From positions 372,001-436,000 of the forward strand of contig NZ_JABYQT010000002.1 in assembly GCF_020075495.1 (NCBI RefSeq): a stretch of 64,000 nucleotides of DNA. Reading direction: 5' to 3'. Source of the stretch: Vreelandella aquamarina. GTDB taxonomy: Bacteria > Pseudomonadota > Gammaproteobacteria > Pseudomonadales > Halomonadaceae. Both the position numbers and the translations under genes were made by a program. The notes beneath the pieces are model-generated. The model had not been told where the DNA came from. It saw only the letters and a list, made by a program, of their open reading frames with translations, and made no database searches. Below, in pieces: positions 28,550 through 37,409 of this stretch. The number at the start of each line of letters is the position of its first letter. Position 1 is the stretch's first letter.

Positions 28550-29704
28550 ATGAACTTCGAGCTGAGTGAAGACCAGGTCGCCTACGCCGATATGGCCAGA
28601 GCATTCGCCCAGAACGAGCTTGCACCCCACGCTGCCCGATGGGATGCCGAGGCCATCTTCCCGGTGGACGTGATCAAGAGGGCAGGCGAACTGGGATTCT
28701 GCTCGCTCTACGCCCCGGAGAGCGTGGGCGGGCTGGGGCTATCGCGGTTGGATGCCAGCATCATCTTCGAGCAGCTCTCCATGGGCTGCACCTCCACGAC
28801 GGCGTACCTCACCATTCACAACATGGTGACCTGGATGCTCGCGGATTTCGGCACCCCAGAAGCCGTCGAGCAGTGGGGCGCCCGGCTTGCGACCGGCGAG
28901 CTGTTGGGTTCCTACTGCCTGACCGAACCCGGCGCGGGCTCGGATGCCGCCTCATTGAAAACCACCGCCAAGCGCGACGGTGACGACTACCTGCTCAACG
29001 GCAGTAAGATGTTCATTTCAGGCGCGGGCAGCACCGATTTTCTGGTGGTGATGGCGCGCACCGGCGGCGAGGGTGCAGGCGGCGTCTCGGCGTTTGCCGT
29101 GGATGCGAAGGCGGAAGGCATCAGCTATGGGCGCAAGGAGGAGAAGATGGGCTGGAACAGCCAGCCCACGCGCATGGTGACCTTTGAAGACGTGCGCGTT
29201 CCCGAAAGCCACCTGCTGGGCAAGGAGGGCGACGGCTTCAAGATCGCCATGAAAGGCCTCGACGGCGGGCGCATCAATATCGCCACCTGCTCCATCGGCA
29301 CCGCCCAACAGGCGATCAACAAGGCCTGTGAGTACATGCAGGAGCGCAAGCAGTTCGGCAAGCGCCTGGCGGAGTTTCAGGCGCTGCAGTTCCGCCTGGC
29401 GGATATGGTCACGGAGCTGGTCGCCGCCCGCCAACTGGTGCGCATGGCCGCCACCAAGCTGGACGCCGGCCATGCGGACGCCACCACCTACTGCGCCATG
29501 GCCAAGCGCTTCGCCACCGATGTCGGCTTCAAGGTGTGCGACGAAGCGCTGCAGCTTTACGGCGGCAACGGCTATATCAAGGAGTACCCCATGGAGCGCT
29601 ACGTGCGTGATACCCGAGTGCACCGTATTCTGGAAGGTACCAACGAGATCATGCGCCTGATCATCTCCCGCCGGGTGTTGGCCGAAGGCGCCGGCGAGCT
29701 ATAG
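28550..29704 (+). CDS. Isobutyryl-CoA dehydrogenase-type acyl-CoA dehydrogenase
   Basis: A 384-residue FAD acyl-CoA dehydrogenase, closest by eye to ACAD8. CTSTTAYLTIHNM, YCLTEPGAGSDAASLKT, NGSKMFISGAGSTDFLVVM and EEKMGWNSQPTRMVTFEDV follow the human isobutyryl-CoA dehydrogenase closely. The catalytic glutamate is at the standard C-terminal site (RILEGTNEIMRLIISRR), unlike in LiuA. It should oxidise isobutyryl-CoA to methacrylyl-CoA in valine degradation. The two genes downstream encode later steps of the same pathway. The methacrylyl-CoA hydratase expected between them is not in this cluster. Confidence 0.9.
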   Translation: MNFELSEDQVAYADMARAFAQNELAPHAARWDAEAIFPVDVIKRAGELGFCSLYAPESVGGLGLSRLDASIIFEQLSMGCTSTTAYLTIHNMVTWMLADFGTPEAVEQWGARLATGELLGSYCLTEPGAGSDAASLKTTAKRDGDDYLLNGSKMFISGAGSTDFLVVMARTGGEGAGGVSAFAVDAKAEGISYGRKEEKMGWNSQPTRMVTFEDVRVPESHLLGKEGDGFKIAMKGLDGGRINIATCSIGTAQQAINKACEYMQERKQFGKRLAEFQALQFRLADMVTELVAARQLVRMAATKLDAGHADATTYCAMAKRFATDVGFKVCDEALQLYGGNGYIKEYPMERYVRDTRVHRILEGTNEIMRLIISRRVLAEGAGEL

Positions 29705-29774
29705 TGAACGCAGCGCTTTAGAAAACGAGCACTGGACTCTTCTTGCCAGATTTTTCTATCACAAGGATGCCTGC

Positions 29775-30896
29775 ATGAGTAGCGTACTGTTCAACGAGCA
29801 CGCCACCGGCGACGGCCACACCATCGGCGAAATCGTCCTCAACGCCGAGCGTTCGCTCAACGCCCTGACGCTTGCAATGATCGATGCGATTCGCCCACAG
29901 TTAAAGGCGTGGCAGGAGGATACGCGCATCGTGGCCGTGGTGCTGGACAGTGCCGGTGAAAAGGCCTTCTGCGCCGGCGGCGACGTGGTCAGCCTGTATA
30001 AATCGATCACCGGTGAACAAAACGACCCGGATTTCCCCGAGCGCTTCTTCACTCACGAGTACCGTCTGGATTTCGAGCTGCACACCTACTCCAAGCCCAT
30101 CATCTGCTGGGGCAGCGGCATCGTGATGGGCGGCGGCATGGGGCTGCTCAGCGCCTGCAGCCACCGCGTGGTGACGGAAACCTCGCGCCTGGCCATGCCG
30201 GAGGTCACCATCGGCCTCTATCCGGATGTAGGCGCCAGCTGGTTTCTGAACCGTCTGCCCGTGGGCACCGGGCGTTTTCTGGCCATGACCGGCAGCCCGG
30301 TGAACGCGCTGGATGCGGTGCACCTGGGTCTGGCAGACCGCTGCATCGAAAGCAGCCAGCGTGAGGCGTTGATGCACTCGCTCACCCAGGCCCGCTGGCA
30401 GGAGAGCGGCACCATCGACGCTCACGGCGTGGTCAACCGTACGCTGCGCGAGCTGGAACAGGCGTCAAAAAGCCGCTTTGCCGAACTCGATACCCCGGTG
30501 CTCAACGCCACACCGCTGATTCGCGAGTTGATGGATCACGACACCACCGAGCAGACCGTGGCCGCCGTGCTGGCGGTGGAAAGCGATGACAGCTGGTTCG
30601 CTCGCGCCCAGAAAACCCTGGCCCACGGCAGCCCGGTCTCCATTACGCTGATCGATGAGCAGCTCAAGCGTGCCAGGTACATGTCGCTTGCCGAGGTGTT
30701 CCGCGCGGAGCTTGCACTTTCCGTGCAGTGTTGCCGCCACCGGGAATTTCCTGAAGGCGTGCGCGCGCTGCTGGTCGACAAGGACGCCAGCCCCGCCTGG
30801 GCCTACCCGGACGTGGCCTCCGTAGAGCAGGGTTTCATCGACGAACTACTGACCTCGCCCTGGGAGCAGAGTCCGCTCGCCAACCTGGGCGAATGA
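29775..30896 (+). CDS. 3-hydroxyisobutyryl-CoA hydrolase, enoyl-CoA hydratase superfamily
   Basis: A 373-residue crotonase-fold protein, longer than hydratases and matching HIBCH-type hydrolases. KAFCAGGDVVSLYKSI and IICWGSGIVMGGGMGLLSAC form the active site, and RLAMPEVTIGLYPDVGASWF is the hydrolase-specific stretch (human HIBCH reads MPETAIGLFPDVGG). It would release 3-hydroxyisobutyrate from its CoA ester in valine degradation. The gene has an AAGGA ribosome site, 70 bases after the dehydrogenase and 31 before mmsB. Confidence 0.88.
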   Translation: MSSVLFNEHATGDGHTIGEIVLNAERSLNALTLAMIDAIRPQLKAWQEDTRIVAVVLDSAGEKAFCAGGDVVSLYKSITGEQNDPDFPERFFTHEYRLDFELHTYSKPIICWGSGIVMGGGMGLLSACSHRVVTETSRLAMPEVTIGLYPDVGASWFLNRLPVGTGRFLAMTGSPVNALDAVHLGLADRCIESSQREALMHSLTQARWQESGTIDAHGVVNRTLRELEQASKSRFAELDTPVLNATPLIRELMDHDTTEQTVAAVLAVESDDSWFARAQKTLAHGSPVSITLIDEQLKRARYMSLAEVFRAELALSVQCCRHREFPEGVRALLVDKDASPAWAYPDVASVEQGFIDELLTSPWEQSPLANLGE

Positions 30897-30927
30897 CCCA
30901 TCATCTTCATATAACAAGGACAATATC

Positions 30928-31827
30928 ATGACCACGATCGCCTTCATTGGCCTGGGCAACATGGGCGGCCCCATGGCCGCCAACCTCTCCAGCGCCGGCT
31001 TCAACGTGCGCGCCTTCGATCTCTCCCAGGATGCACTGGACGCCGCTGAATCCCACGGCTGCGAAGTCGCCGCCTCGGCGGTTGATGCGGCCAAGGAGGC
31101 GGATGTCATCATTTCCATGCTGCCCGCCGGCCAGCAGGTGCGCGGGCTGTTCGTGGATGGCGAGACGCCGCTGTTCGAAGTGATCAAGAAGGGCGCGCTG
31201 GTCATCGACTCCTCCACCATCGACGCTGATACCGCGCGCAGCGTAGCCGCCGTCGGGGCGGAAAAGGGCATCGGGTTCATCGATGCGCCGGTATCCGGCG
31301 GGGTAGGCGGCGCCCAGGCGGGCACCTTGACGTTTATCGTGGGTGGAAGTGTGGAACAGTTCGAGCAGGCCCGGCCACTGCTCGAGGTGATGGGCAAGAA
31401 CATCTTCCACGCCGGTGATCACGGCGCCGGGCAGGTAGCCAAGGCCTGCAACAACATGCTGCTCGCGATTTTGATGGCGGGTACCTGCGAGGCGCTCAAC
31501 ATGGGGGTGAAAAACGGCCTGGATCCTGCGGTGCTGTCCGACATCATGAAGCAGAGCTCCGGCGGTAACTGGGCGCTCAACGTCTACAATCCGTATCCCG
31601 GCGTGATGGAAAACGCCCCGGCCTCGAAGGGCTACCAGGGCGGCTTTCTGACCGACCTGATGATCAAGGACCTGGGGCTTGCCATGGATATCAGCCAGCA
31701 AAGCGCCGCGGCCGTGCCCATGGGGTCCGCCGCCCGGGCGCTGTTTACCCTGCACAAGGCAGAGGGCCACGGCCGGCTGGATTTCTCCAGCCTGATGACG
31801 TTCTATCAGGGGAAGAAGGGGCAGTAG
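30928..31827 (+). CDS. mmsB: 3-hydroxyisobutyrate dehydrogenase
   Basis: A 299-residue NAD-dependent beta-hydroxyacid dehydrogenase that oxidises 3-hydroxyisobutyrate to methylmalonate semialdehyde. IAFIGLGNMGGPMAANL is the nucleotide motif with the family signature, FIDAPVSGGVGGAQAGTLTF the substrate loop, and GAGQVAKACNNMLLA carries the catalytic lysine. It follows the isobutyryl-CoA dehydrogenase and hydrolase genes. The next enzyme, methylmalonate semialdehyde dehydrogenase (mmsA), is not in the window. Confidence 0.94.
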   Translation: MTTIAFIGLGNMGGPMAANLSSAGFNVRAFDLSQDALDAAESHGCEVAASAVDAAKEADVIISMLPAGQQVRGLFVDGETPLFEVIKKGALVIDSSTIDADTARSVAAVGAEKGIGFIDAPVSGGVGGAQAGTLTFIVGGSVEQFEQARPLLEVMGKNIFHAGDHGAGQVAKACNNMLLAILMAGTCEALNMGVKNGLDPAVLSDIMKQSSGGNWALNVYNPYPGVMENAPASKGYQGGFLTDLMIKDLGLAMDISQQSAAAVPMGSAARALFTLHKAEGHGRLDFSSLMTFYQGKKGQ

Positions 31828-31883
31828 CACCGACGTGCGGCACCCGAAGGTCGCCTTGCCACCCAGTCATGCCCAAGGCACAC

Positions 31884-31943
31884 TCAGGGCGCTCTCATCC
31901 AGGACTCTCTCATTCAGGGCGCTGTCATCCAGGGCTCTGTCAC
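31884..31943 (+). repeat. Tandem repeat: two 30-base units, each two 15-base subunits
   Basis: Units at 31884-31913 and 31914-31943 differ at only a few bases. Each splits into two related 15-mers, for example TCAGGGCGCTCTCAT and CCAGGACTCTCTCAT. The array ends 19 bases before the glutathione transferase start. The length is a multiple of three, but no gene reads through it. Confidence 0.75.
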
Positions 31944-31962
31944 CACCAAAACAAGGATTGCC

Positions 31963-32589
31963 ATGATCACGCTTTGGGGCCGCAACAACTCTACCAACGT
32001 CAAGAAGGTGCTGTGGGTACTGGAGGAGCTCGAGCTGCCGTTCGAGCAGATTCAGGCGGGTCTTCAGCACGGTGTGAACAACACGCCGGAATACAAGGCC
32101 ATGAACCCCAACGGCCTGGTGCCGCTTTTAAAGGATGATGCTTTCGAGACCCTGCTGTGGGAATCCAACACCATCATCCGTTATCTGGCCGCGCAGTACG
32201 GTGAAGGCAAACTGTGGATTGAAGCGCCCGCCAGGCGCGCCCAGGCGGAAAAGTGGATGGACTGGGCCAACAGCACGCTTTCACCCGCGCACCGCGTGAT
32301 TCTGATGGGCTACGTCAGAACCCCGGAGGCCGAGCGCGATACCGCCGCCATCGATGCCGGCATGCAAGCCTGCGAGAAGCTCTTTGCGCTTTTGGATGGA
32401 ACCCTCGCCAAGCAAACCTACTTCTCCGGCGATGCCTTTGGCCTTGGCGATATCGCCGTTGCCCCTTTCATCTACAACCTCTGGAACATCGGCCTGACCT
32501 GGCAGCCCCGTCCCCACCTGGAGCGCTGGTACCAGCAATTGACCGAACGCCCCGCGTTCCAGAACGTGGTAATGATCCCCGTCACCTGA
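31963..32589 (+). CDS. Glutathione S-transferase family protein
   Basis: A 208-residue cytosolic glutathione transferase. The N-terminal thioredoxin-like domain starts [20 protein letters not shown], with the serine/asparagine of RNNSTN in the theta/beta-like active-site position, followed by NPNGLVPLL (cis-proline) and [11 protein letters not shown] (glutathione gamma-glutamyl contact). The all-helical C-terminal half includes [17 protein letters not shown]. It probably conjugates or reduces electrophiles. It stands alone, 135 bases after mmsB, with a short tandem repeat just upstream. The substrate cannot be inferred. Confidence 0.9.
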   Translation: MITLWGRNNSTNVKKVLWVLEELELPFEQIQAGLQHGVNNTPEYKAMNPNGLVPLLKDDAFETLLWESNTIIRYLAAQYGEGKLWIEAPARRAQAEKWMDWANSTLSPAHRVILMGYVRTPEAERDTAAIDAGMQACEKLFALLDGTLAKQTYFSGDAFGLGDIAVAPFIYNLWNIGLTWQPRPHLERWYQQLTERPAFQNVVMIPVT

Positions 32590-32634
32590 TCTTGTTGATA
32601 TGCCAAGAACCTGAAGGCAGATACAAACGCGTAG

Positions 32635-32657
32635 CACGCGGTAACGCGCACCGCGTG
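32635..32657 (+). other. Inverted repeat downstream of the glutathione transferase gene
   Basis: CACGCGGT and ACCGCGTG pair perfectly around AACGCGC. No T-run follows. The 221-base gap (32590-32810) holds no gene; this is its only clear structure. Confidence 0.45.
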
Positions 32658-32810
32658 GCACCCACGTCTGGCTGCCCAGAGGCTGAAAGATCCTGCCTGG
32701 CCGAAACAGAAACTTTCCTCCATATTTACAATAGGTCAGATGAAAGGCCACCGACGTACAACCGGCGGCAACGATAATGAGCGATCGCTCGAGTGAAAGG
32801 GGATGCATCA

Positions 32811-33524
32811 ATGACAGGGACACATACATCATCATCGGCAGGATTCTTGAGCGATAACCGGGTAAGAGTCCTTCTGGTTCTCGTACTGGTTGCGGTGGCC
32901 TGGGCCGTGGTGGCGCATATCATTGCAAGCTCGCGACAAGACGATATTGAGGCACTCGAGGCGCGCCTGGCCGATACGGAGCGCGAGCATCAACAGATTC
33001 AAGCGCAGATGACGGAAGTCGAAGCCGCCGAGCTCGACCTTGCCACCTTGCGTCAGCGTAGGGAAGCTCTCGAGGTCGAACAGGCCGAGGCAGAGGCGGC
33101 GCTGGCGTCAACCCGCGCCGATATTGCCAATGCTGAAGACGATTTGACCGCGTTACGTGGGGAGCGTGAAACTCGTGAAGAAGAGATCCAGGACCTCGAT
33201 GAGCAGATAGACGAAAGGCAGCGCCGTCTTGAGAAGCTCGATGAGGATGTCGCCGCGTTGGAAGACGAAGCCCAAGAGGCGCAAGCTGCCCACGATGACG
33301 CAGCACAGTCGCGTCAAAATGCGCAAGAAGCTCGCGACCAGGCCGAATCAGACCTGGAGGCTCTTGACGCTGATATCGAAGAAGCCAATGCCCGGCTTGC
33401 CGAGGCCAATAGCCAGCGCGATGCCATGGTTGAAGAGGTAAGGGCACTGGAGCGGACACGGCAGGCGCTTTCAATTGAAATCACGGCACTGAACGTGATG
33501 CGCCGTACAGCGCAAACACCTTGA
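32811..33524 (+). CDS. Membrane-anchored coiled-coil protein
   Basis: A 237-residue protein not matched to a named family. After a short polar N-terminus, VRVLLVLVLVAVAWAVVAHI (about 18-37) is one membrane helix. The rest, from about residue 40 to 225, is an unbroken heptad-type coiled coil rich in Glu, Ala, Leu, Asp, Gln and Arg (for example LEALDADIEEANARLAEANS), probably periplasmic. The ATG at 32811 with AAGGGG upstream is chosen over an in-frame GTG at 32793. The gene stands alone, next to a convergent chemoreceptor-like gene. It could be an envelope spacer or a scaffold; function is unknown. Confidence 0.72.
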   Translation: MTGTHTSSSAGFLSDNRVRVLLVLVLVAVAWAVVAHIIASSRQDDIEALEARLADTEREHQQIQAQMTEVEAAELDLATLRQRREALEVEQAEAEAALASTRADIANAEDDLTALRGERETREEEIQDLDEQIDERQRRLEKLDEDVAALEDEAQEAQAAHDDAAQSRQNAQEARDQAESDLEALDADIEEANARLAEANSQRDAMVEEVRALERTRQALSIEITALNVMRRTAQTP

Positions 33525-33678
33525 CGATGAAGGCGCTGGCGCTGGCGCATTACAGCTACACTACTGCCAGTATTCAATGCCACAATGCGCTGGGCGACTC
33601 TTCGTTAATGAAGGGAAGGGTCGCCGGTTACCAGCTTGAAACAACCAGCCACTTCGCTGCTACTGGTGTATTGAAAAA

Positions 33679-34989
33679 CTACAGGTCATTGGAAAAGCGC
33701 TGTACAGCGTCGACTACCTGCCTGGCGCCTTCCTGAATCTCGACAATCACGCTGCCCGCCTGACTTGCCAGCTCCAGCCCTTGCTCGGCTTCTTCCCGGG
33801 TATTGAACATCTGACGCATGACGTCATTCGAGAGTGCCTGGTTTTTCTCGACGACGCTTACAATTTCCACGGTGGCGGCACTGGTGCTTGCCGCCAACTT
33901 GCGCACTGCCTCGGCCACTACCGCGAATCCGCGCCCCTGTTCACCGGCCCGGGCGGCTTCGATGGCGGCGTTTATCGCCAGCAAATTGGTCTGCACCGCG
34001 ATATCGCCGATGGTCTTGACGATGGCATTGATCTGTACAGACTGCTTGTCCAGCGCTTCGATGCTGTTGGAAGCTACCTGCATTTCCGAGGCTATCTGGC
34101 GCATGGTTTCGACCGTCTGCTGCACCACCGTCGCTCCCTTTTGAGCGCTGATATCCGTCTGCTGTGAAACGTCATAAGCCACGTTTGCGCCCTCGCGCAC
34201 CTGCGCTTCGCGAGCCACCTGGTCGGTGATCACGCTTGCAAACTTAACCACCTTCCACAAGTAGCCATCGGTGTCGTAGACCGGGTTATAGGTGGCTCTC
34301 AACCAGACATCGCGACCTTGGCTATCGATCCGCTGGAAACGGTCTGCCACATACTCGCCGCTATTCAGTTTTGCCCAGAAGGCGGTGTATTCGGGGGAGT
34401 CAGCCTGCTCCGAGGTACAGAACATGCGGTGGTGCTGACCGATTAGTTGTTCAAGCCGATAGCCCATGGCCTGCAGGAACTGCTCGTTGGCGGTGATGAT
34501 GGTGCCATCGAGGTTGAACTCGATAACGGCGGTGGAGCGAAGCAGCGCGGCAATGAATGCCTTGCTCTCCGTTGCCCCCTCTACCTTCTGGGTCACATCG
34601 CGGCCGTACCCCTGCACACATTTGAGTTTGCCGCCTGCTCCGCGTATCGGAAGCCAGTCGACGTTCAGCCAGACGAGCGAGCCATCGGCACGCAAGTAAC
34701 GGTAGTTGTCATTGATGGGTGCGAACGATGCAATGGCTTGATTGAAGTCTCGAAAGCAGGGTAGCTCCGTGACGTAGGATGGCACGATTTCTGACATTGG
34801 CCGCCCCAATAGCTGCTCTCGCGGGTAACCGAGGGCATCGGCAAAGCCCTGGTTGAGAGCAGAGATACACAAGTCGGCGTTCAGCGTGATGGACAGCAAG
34901 CCCCGTTCCATCTGGTCATGCAGTTGGCGCAGTGCCGTCAATCCACCAAGCTGCTGCTTGGGTTCTTTGTTGAGGCGAAGATGAAACAT
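33679..34989 (-). CDS. Soluble PAS-PAS methyl-accepting chemotaxis-like protein
   Basis: A 436-residue cytoplasmic receptor without membrane helices. Two PAS domains (about 25-140, with [15 protein letters not shown]; about 145-265, with [10 protein letters not shown]-type text [17 protein letters not shown] and [15 protein letters not shown]) precede a signalling domain whose hairpin reads [20 protein letters not shown]. The layout resembles Pseudomonas BdlA, a biofilm-dispersal sensor, and similar aerotaxis-type receptors. The PAS pockets may bind haem, flavin or another ligand. GGAGC precedes the start. No other chemotaxis gene is in the window, so it must act on a Che system elsewhere. 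Confidence 0.87.
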   Translation of the reverse strand: MFHLRLNKEPKQQLGGLTALRQLHDQMERGLLSITLNADLCISALNQGFADALGYPREQLLGRPMSEIVPSYVTELPCFRDFNQAIASFAPINDNYRYLRADGSLVWLNVDWLPIRGAGGKLKCVQGYGRDVTQKVEGATESKAFIAALLRSTAVIEFNLDGTIITANEQFLQAMGYRLEQLIGQHHRMFCTSEQADSPEYTAFWAKLNSGEYVADRFQRIDSQGRDVWLRATYNPVYDTDGYLWKVVKFASVITDQVAREAQVREGANVAYDVSQQTDISAQKGATVVQQTVETMRQIASEMQVASNSIEALDKQSVQINAIVKTIGDIAVQTNLLAINAAIEAARAGEQGRGFAVVAEAVRKLAASTSAATVEIVSVVEKNQALSNDVMRQMFNTREEAEQGLELASQAGSVIVEIQEGARQVVDAVQRFSNDL

Positions 34990-35354
34990 CAGAAAGCTCC
35001 AGGCGACGATAACAGTTAGCTATCGGCAGACTGAACCGGCGCTTGAGGTTTCCAGTTCAAAAATGGTGGGTATCCGAATGGATAGCTGGAATAGAGAAGT
35101 GGTATTGAAGTGCTGACACTGGATGATGAGATATTTACGTCTGACCTGAATCAACAATTCGCTTTAAATGATTAAAAAAAACTTGATCTTGCTGGCGCAG
35201 GCGGAGTCATGCAGTAGGCTGAAACCATAGGTTGGTTCTCATGCCCCCATCTTGCTGGGCAGCATCTTGCAGTCTTGATCAGCCTATTTCCTCGGCTACT
35301 TGAACCTCTTTTCAAGTGGCCCACATGCAAAAGCGCAATTAAGAGGCAATCACC
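34990..35354. other. Gap between receptor and protease genes with one inverted repeat
   Basis: No credible gene is seen in these 365 bases, which are more AT-rich than the flanks. ACTTGAA (35298-35304) and TTCAAGT (35311-35317) form a perfect inverted repeat with a 6-base loop, 38 bases before the protease start, and may be an operator or leader hairpin. Both divergent promoters probably lie here but cannot be placed with confidence. Confidence 0.4.
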
Positions 35355-36665
35355 ATGGCGACGAAACCTAAAGGTAACGGTAGCGGCGGTAAGTCTTCTA
35401 ATGCGAACTCTCCCATCCACTCGGTCGCCTGCGGGCCGGAGCGGCTTCTGTTGGCCGCGCTGGAACGGGGCGGTAACTGTTCGGAGACCGGACGCTATCT
35501 GGTCAGCTACCGGCAAGGCATGTTGGATGAAGGAATAAAGGCTCTCAAGGATCAGCAGTTTCGTGTCGCCGATGCGCGCGACTTCAACGCTCAGGCGGCC
35601 AATCTGGAAGATACAGGAGATGCCGAGGTGATGGTGTTCCCGGAGCTGGGGGTGGCGCTGCTGGGCGGGGATGCCCTGGAGCAGCGTGGGCTGCGTACGG
35701 ACGACAAGCTCTTCGCCCAACAGGCCATCGAGTGTATCGAACCCGAGTATTTCGTGTTTGCCGAAAGCGCCGAATACCTGAGAGGGTTTCTACGCGCGGC
35801 CAGCACCATCGCTGAAGACCTGGGTAACCTCGAAAGAGAAGAAGGGCGTTTCGAGGCGAGCGTTGATCAGGTGACCTGGGGGCTTGCTCGATGCCGAGTG
35901 CCACAGAGCATGTGGACCGGTGCAGGTATCAACGTTGCTGTGCTCGATTCCGGCATGGACCTGGGGCACCCGGATTTCCTGGGCCGCTCGATGGAGAGCC
36001 GCTCCTTCGTAGGCCAGCCGGTTCAGGATCTGCACGGTCACGGCACGCACTGCATCGGCACTGCCTGTGGCCCGAGAACGGCATCCGGGCGCATACCGGG
36101 CTATGGGGTGGCGCATCAAGCGCAAATTCTGATCGGCAAAGTGCTCACCAACGCCGGCGGTAGCGCGGGGGCGAGTGTACTTTCGGGAATGAACTGGGCA
36201 ATCGCCAACCGCTGCGAGGTGATCTCGATGTCGCTGGGTGGCCAGAGCCCGGTGCAGACGGCATTTACCAACGCCGGAGCCGCCGCACTGCGTAATGGTT
36301 GTCTGGCCATTGCCGCCTCGGGCAACGAAGGGCTCAATACCGGCTCGCCGGCCAACTCGCCCACCATCATGTCGGTGGCGTCGCTGGATCCTGACTTGCG
36401 ACCTTCCAATTTTTCCAACTATGGCAAGGTGGAAATCGCAGCGCCGGGGCGAGACGTGCTTTCCTCCTGGCCGCGTCCGGTCAATTACCGCTCGATCAGC
36501 GGCACCAGCATGGCCACGCCCCATGTGGCAGGGTGCGCCGCGCTCTGGGCGCAGTCGGATGCCTCGCTCAGAGGCATGAGCCTGTGGCGGCGGCTGGTGG
36601 ATTCCGCCCAGCGCCTGCCTTCCTCTGAAACCCGTGTTGGTGCGGGGCTGGTACAGGCGCCCTGA
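35355..36665 (+). CDS. Subtilisin-like S8 serine protease without signal peptide
   Basis: A 436-residue subtilase. The catalytic triad is Asp198 (VAVLDSGMDLGHPDF), His229 (GHGTHCIGTACG) and Ser385 (SGTSMATPHVAG), with the oxyanion asparagine in IAASGNEG. Residues about 45-135 (GRYLVSYRQGMLDEGIKALK, ending ECIEPEYFVFA) look like an I9-type prodomain that folds and inhibits the enzyme until cleaved. The first 45 residues are polar and lack a hydrophobic core, so no Sec or Tat signal is visible: it is either intracellular or exported by an unrecognised route. AAGAGG precedes the ATG. A stem-loop and a small I9-like gene follow. Confidence 0.88.
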   Translation: MATKPKGNGSGGKSSNANSPIHSVACGPERLLLAALERGGNCSETGRYLVSYRQGMLDEGIKALKDQQFRVADARDFNAQAANLEDTGDAEVMVFPELGVALLGGDALEQRGLRTDDKLFAQQAIECIEPEYFVFAESAEYLRGFLRAASTIAEDLGNLEREEGRFEASVDQVTWGLARCRVPQSMWTGAGINVAVLDSGMDLGHPDFLGRSMESRSFVGQPVQDLHGHGTHCIGTACGPRTASGRIPGYGVAHQAQILIGKVLTNAGGSAGASVLSGMNWAIANRCEVISMSLGGQSPVQTAFTNAGAAALRNGCLAIAASGNEGLNTGSPANSPTIMSVASLDPDLRPSNFSNYGKVEIAAPGRDVLSSWPRPVNYRSISGTSMATPHVAGCAALWAQSDASLRGMSLWRRLVDSAQRLPSSETRVGAGLVQAP

Positions 36666-36677
36666 TAGACCGATAAT

Positions 36678-36707
36678 CCCTGGGCAGCTGCTACAGGCTG
36701 CCCAGGG
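36678..36707 (+). other. Perfect 11-bp stem-loop between protease and putative inhibitor genes
   Basis: CCCTGGGCAGC (36678-36688) pairs exactly with GCTGCCCAGGG (36697-36707) around an 8-base loop, 13 bases after the protease stop. The downstream sequence CACTTATCTTGG has only a poor T-run, so it may be a leaky terminator or an mRNA-stabilising element. Confidence 0.75.
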
Positions 36708-36729
36708 CACTTATCTTGGAGACAAGACG

Positions 36730-36969
36730 ATGCAGAAGATCGAGTTATGGGTCATCACCGTTTCAAGCGACCGGTCGATCACCGAGACCGCGGCACGACT
36801 CAAGGCCGAAGGCCTGACGATCTGTGATCTGCTGGAAGATATCGGCTGCATTACTGGTGAAGCAGATAACGCCACGGCCCAGCGTCTGAAACATATCGAC
36901 GGCGTGGTGGATATCGCCCCGGATATGCCCATTGACCTGGGCCCGCCCGGCTCTGGTCAGACCTGGTAA
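36730..36969 (+). CDS. Small protein resembling a stand-alone I9 protease prodomain/inhibitor
   Basis: A 79-residue soluble protein. Its pattern, a beta strand (MQKIELWVITVSS), helix (ITETAARLKAEGLTICDLL), strand and turn, helix (NATAQRLKHIDGV) and a final strand (VVDIAPDMPIDL), fits the ferredoxin-like fold of subtilisin propeptides/inhibitor I9. The C-terminal PPGSGQTW could enter a protease active site, as propeptide tails do. It lies 64 bases after a subtilase in the same direction with its own GGAG ribosome site; the frame is open further upstream but has no ribosome site there. Inhibitor or folding-helper function is inferred from fold and neighbour. Confidence 0.68.
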   Translation: MQKIELWVITVSSDRSITETAARLKAEGLTICDLLEDIGCITGEADNATAQRLKHIDGVVDIAPDMPIDLGPPGSGQTW

Positions 36970-36992
36970 GCGCCGGGCTGGCCAGTACGCTC

Positions 36993-37409
36993 ATGTCTGC
37001 GCCGTCACTCTTGCTGCTTGCTGATATCATCCTGATCGTTCACGTCCTGTTCGTGGCCTTCGTGGTGCTGGGGCTGCTTGCCATCTACGCGGGCTGTTTT
37101 CTTGGGTGGCGCTGGGTGCGCAACAAGACCTTTCGCATCGTTCATCTGTGCGCCATTGGTTACGTGGTTGGTCAGGCCTGGGTCGGCGCCATCTGTCCAC
37201 TCACCACCTGGGAAATGGCCCTGCGCGAGCAGGCCGGCGCCGCTACCTATTCAGGCTCCTTCATTCAGCACTGGCTGCAGAGCCTGCTTTACTACACCGC
37301 GCCTGAGTGGGTCTTCATCGTGCTCTACTCATTGTTTGCTAGCCTAGTGCTGGCAAGCTGGTGGGTGGTGCGGCCCGGTGGTCCGGGCAGGAATAAGCGT
37401 CAGAGATAA
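36993..37409 (+). CDS. DUF2784 family membrane protein
   Basis: A 138-residue inner-membrane protein with four predicted helices (LLADIILIVHVLFVAFVVLG; IVHLCAIGYVVGQAWVGAIC; LLYYTAPEWVFIVLYSLFAS region). The conserved CPLTTWE motif after the second helix and HW in the following loop are marks of DUF2784. Function is unknown. Its 3' end overlaps the end of the convergent kynB gene by 10 bases. Confidence 0.82.
   Translation: MSAPSLLLLADIILIVHVLFVAFVVLGLLAIYAGCFLGWRWVRNKTFRIVHLCAIGYVVGQAWVGAICPLTTWEMALREQAGAATYSGSFIQHWLQSLLYYTAPEWVFIVLYSLFASLVLASWWVVRPGGPGRNKRQR

Noticed and set aside
31861-31943. Possible CRISPR array from short repeats
   Set aside because: Repeats are directly abutting without spacers and only two to four copies; no cas genes.
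31869-32138. Frame with repeated HPGLSH-type residues over the tandem repeat before the glutathione transferase
   Set aside because: Out of frame with and overlapping the transferase gene; the repetition is from the DNA repeat, not a protein.
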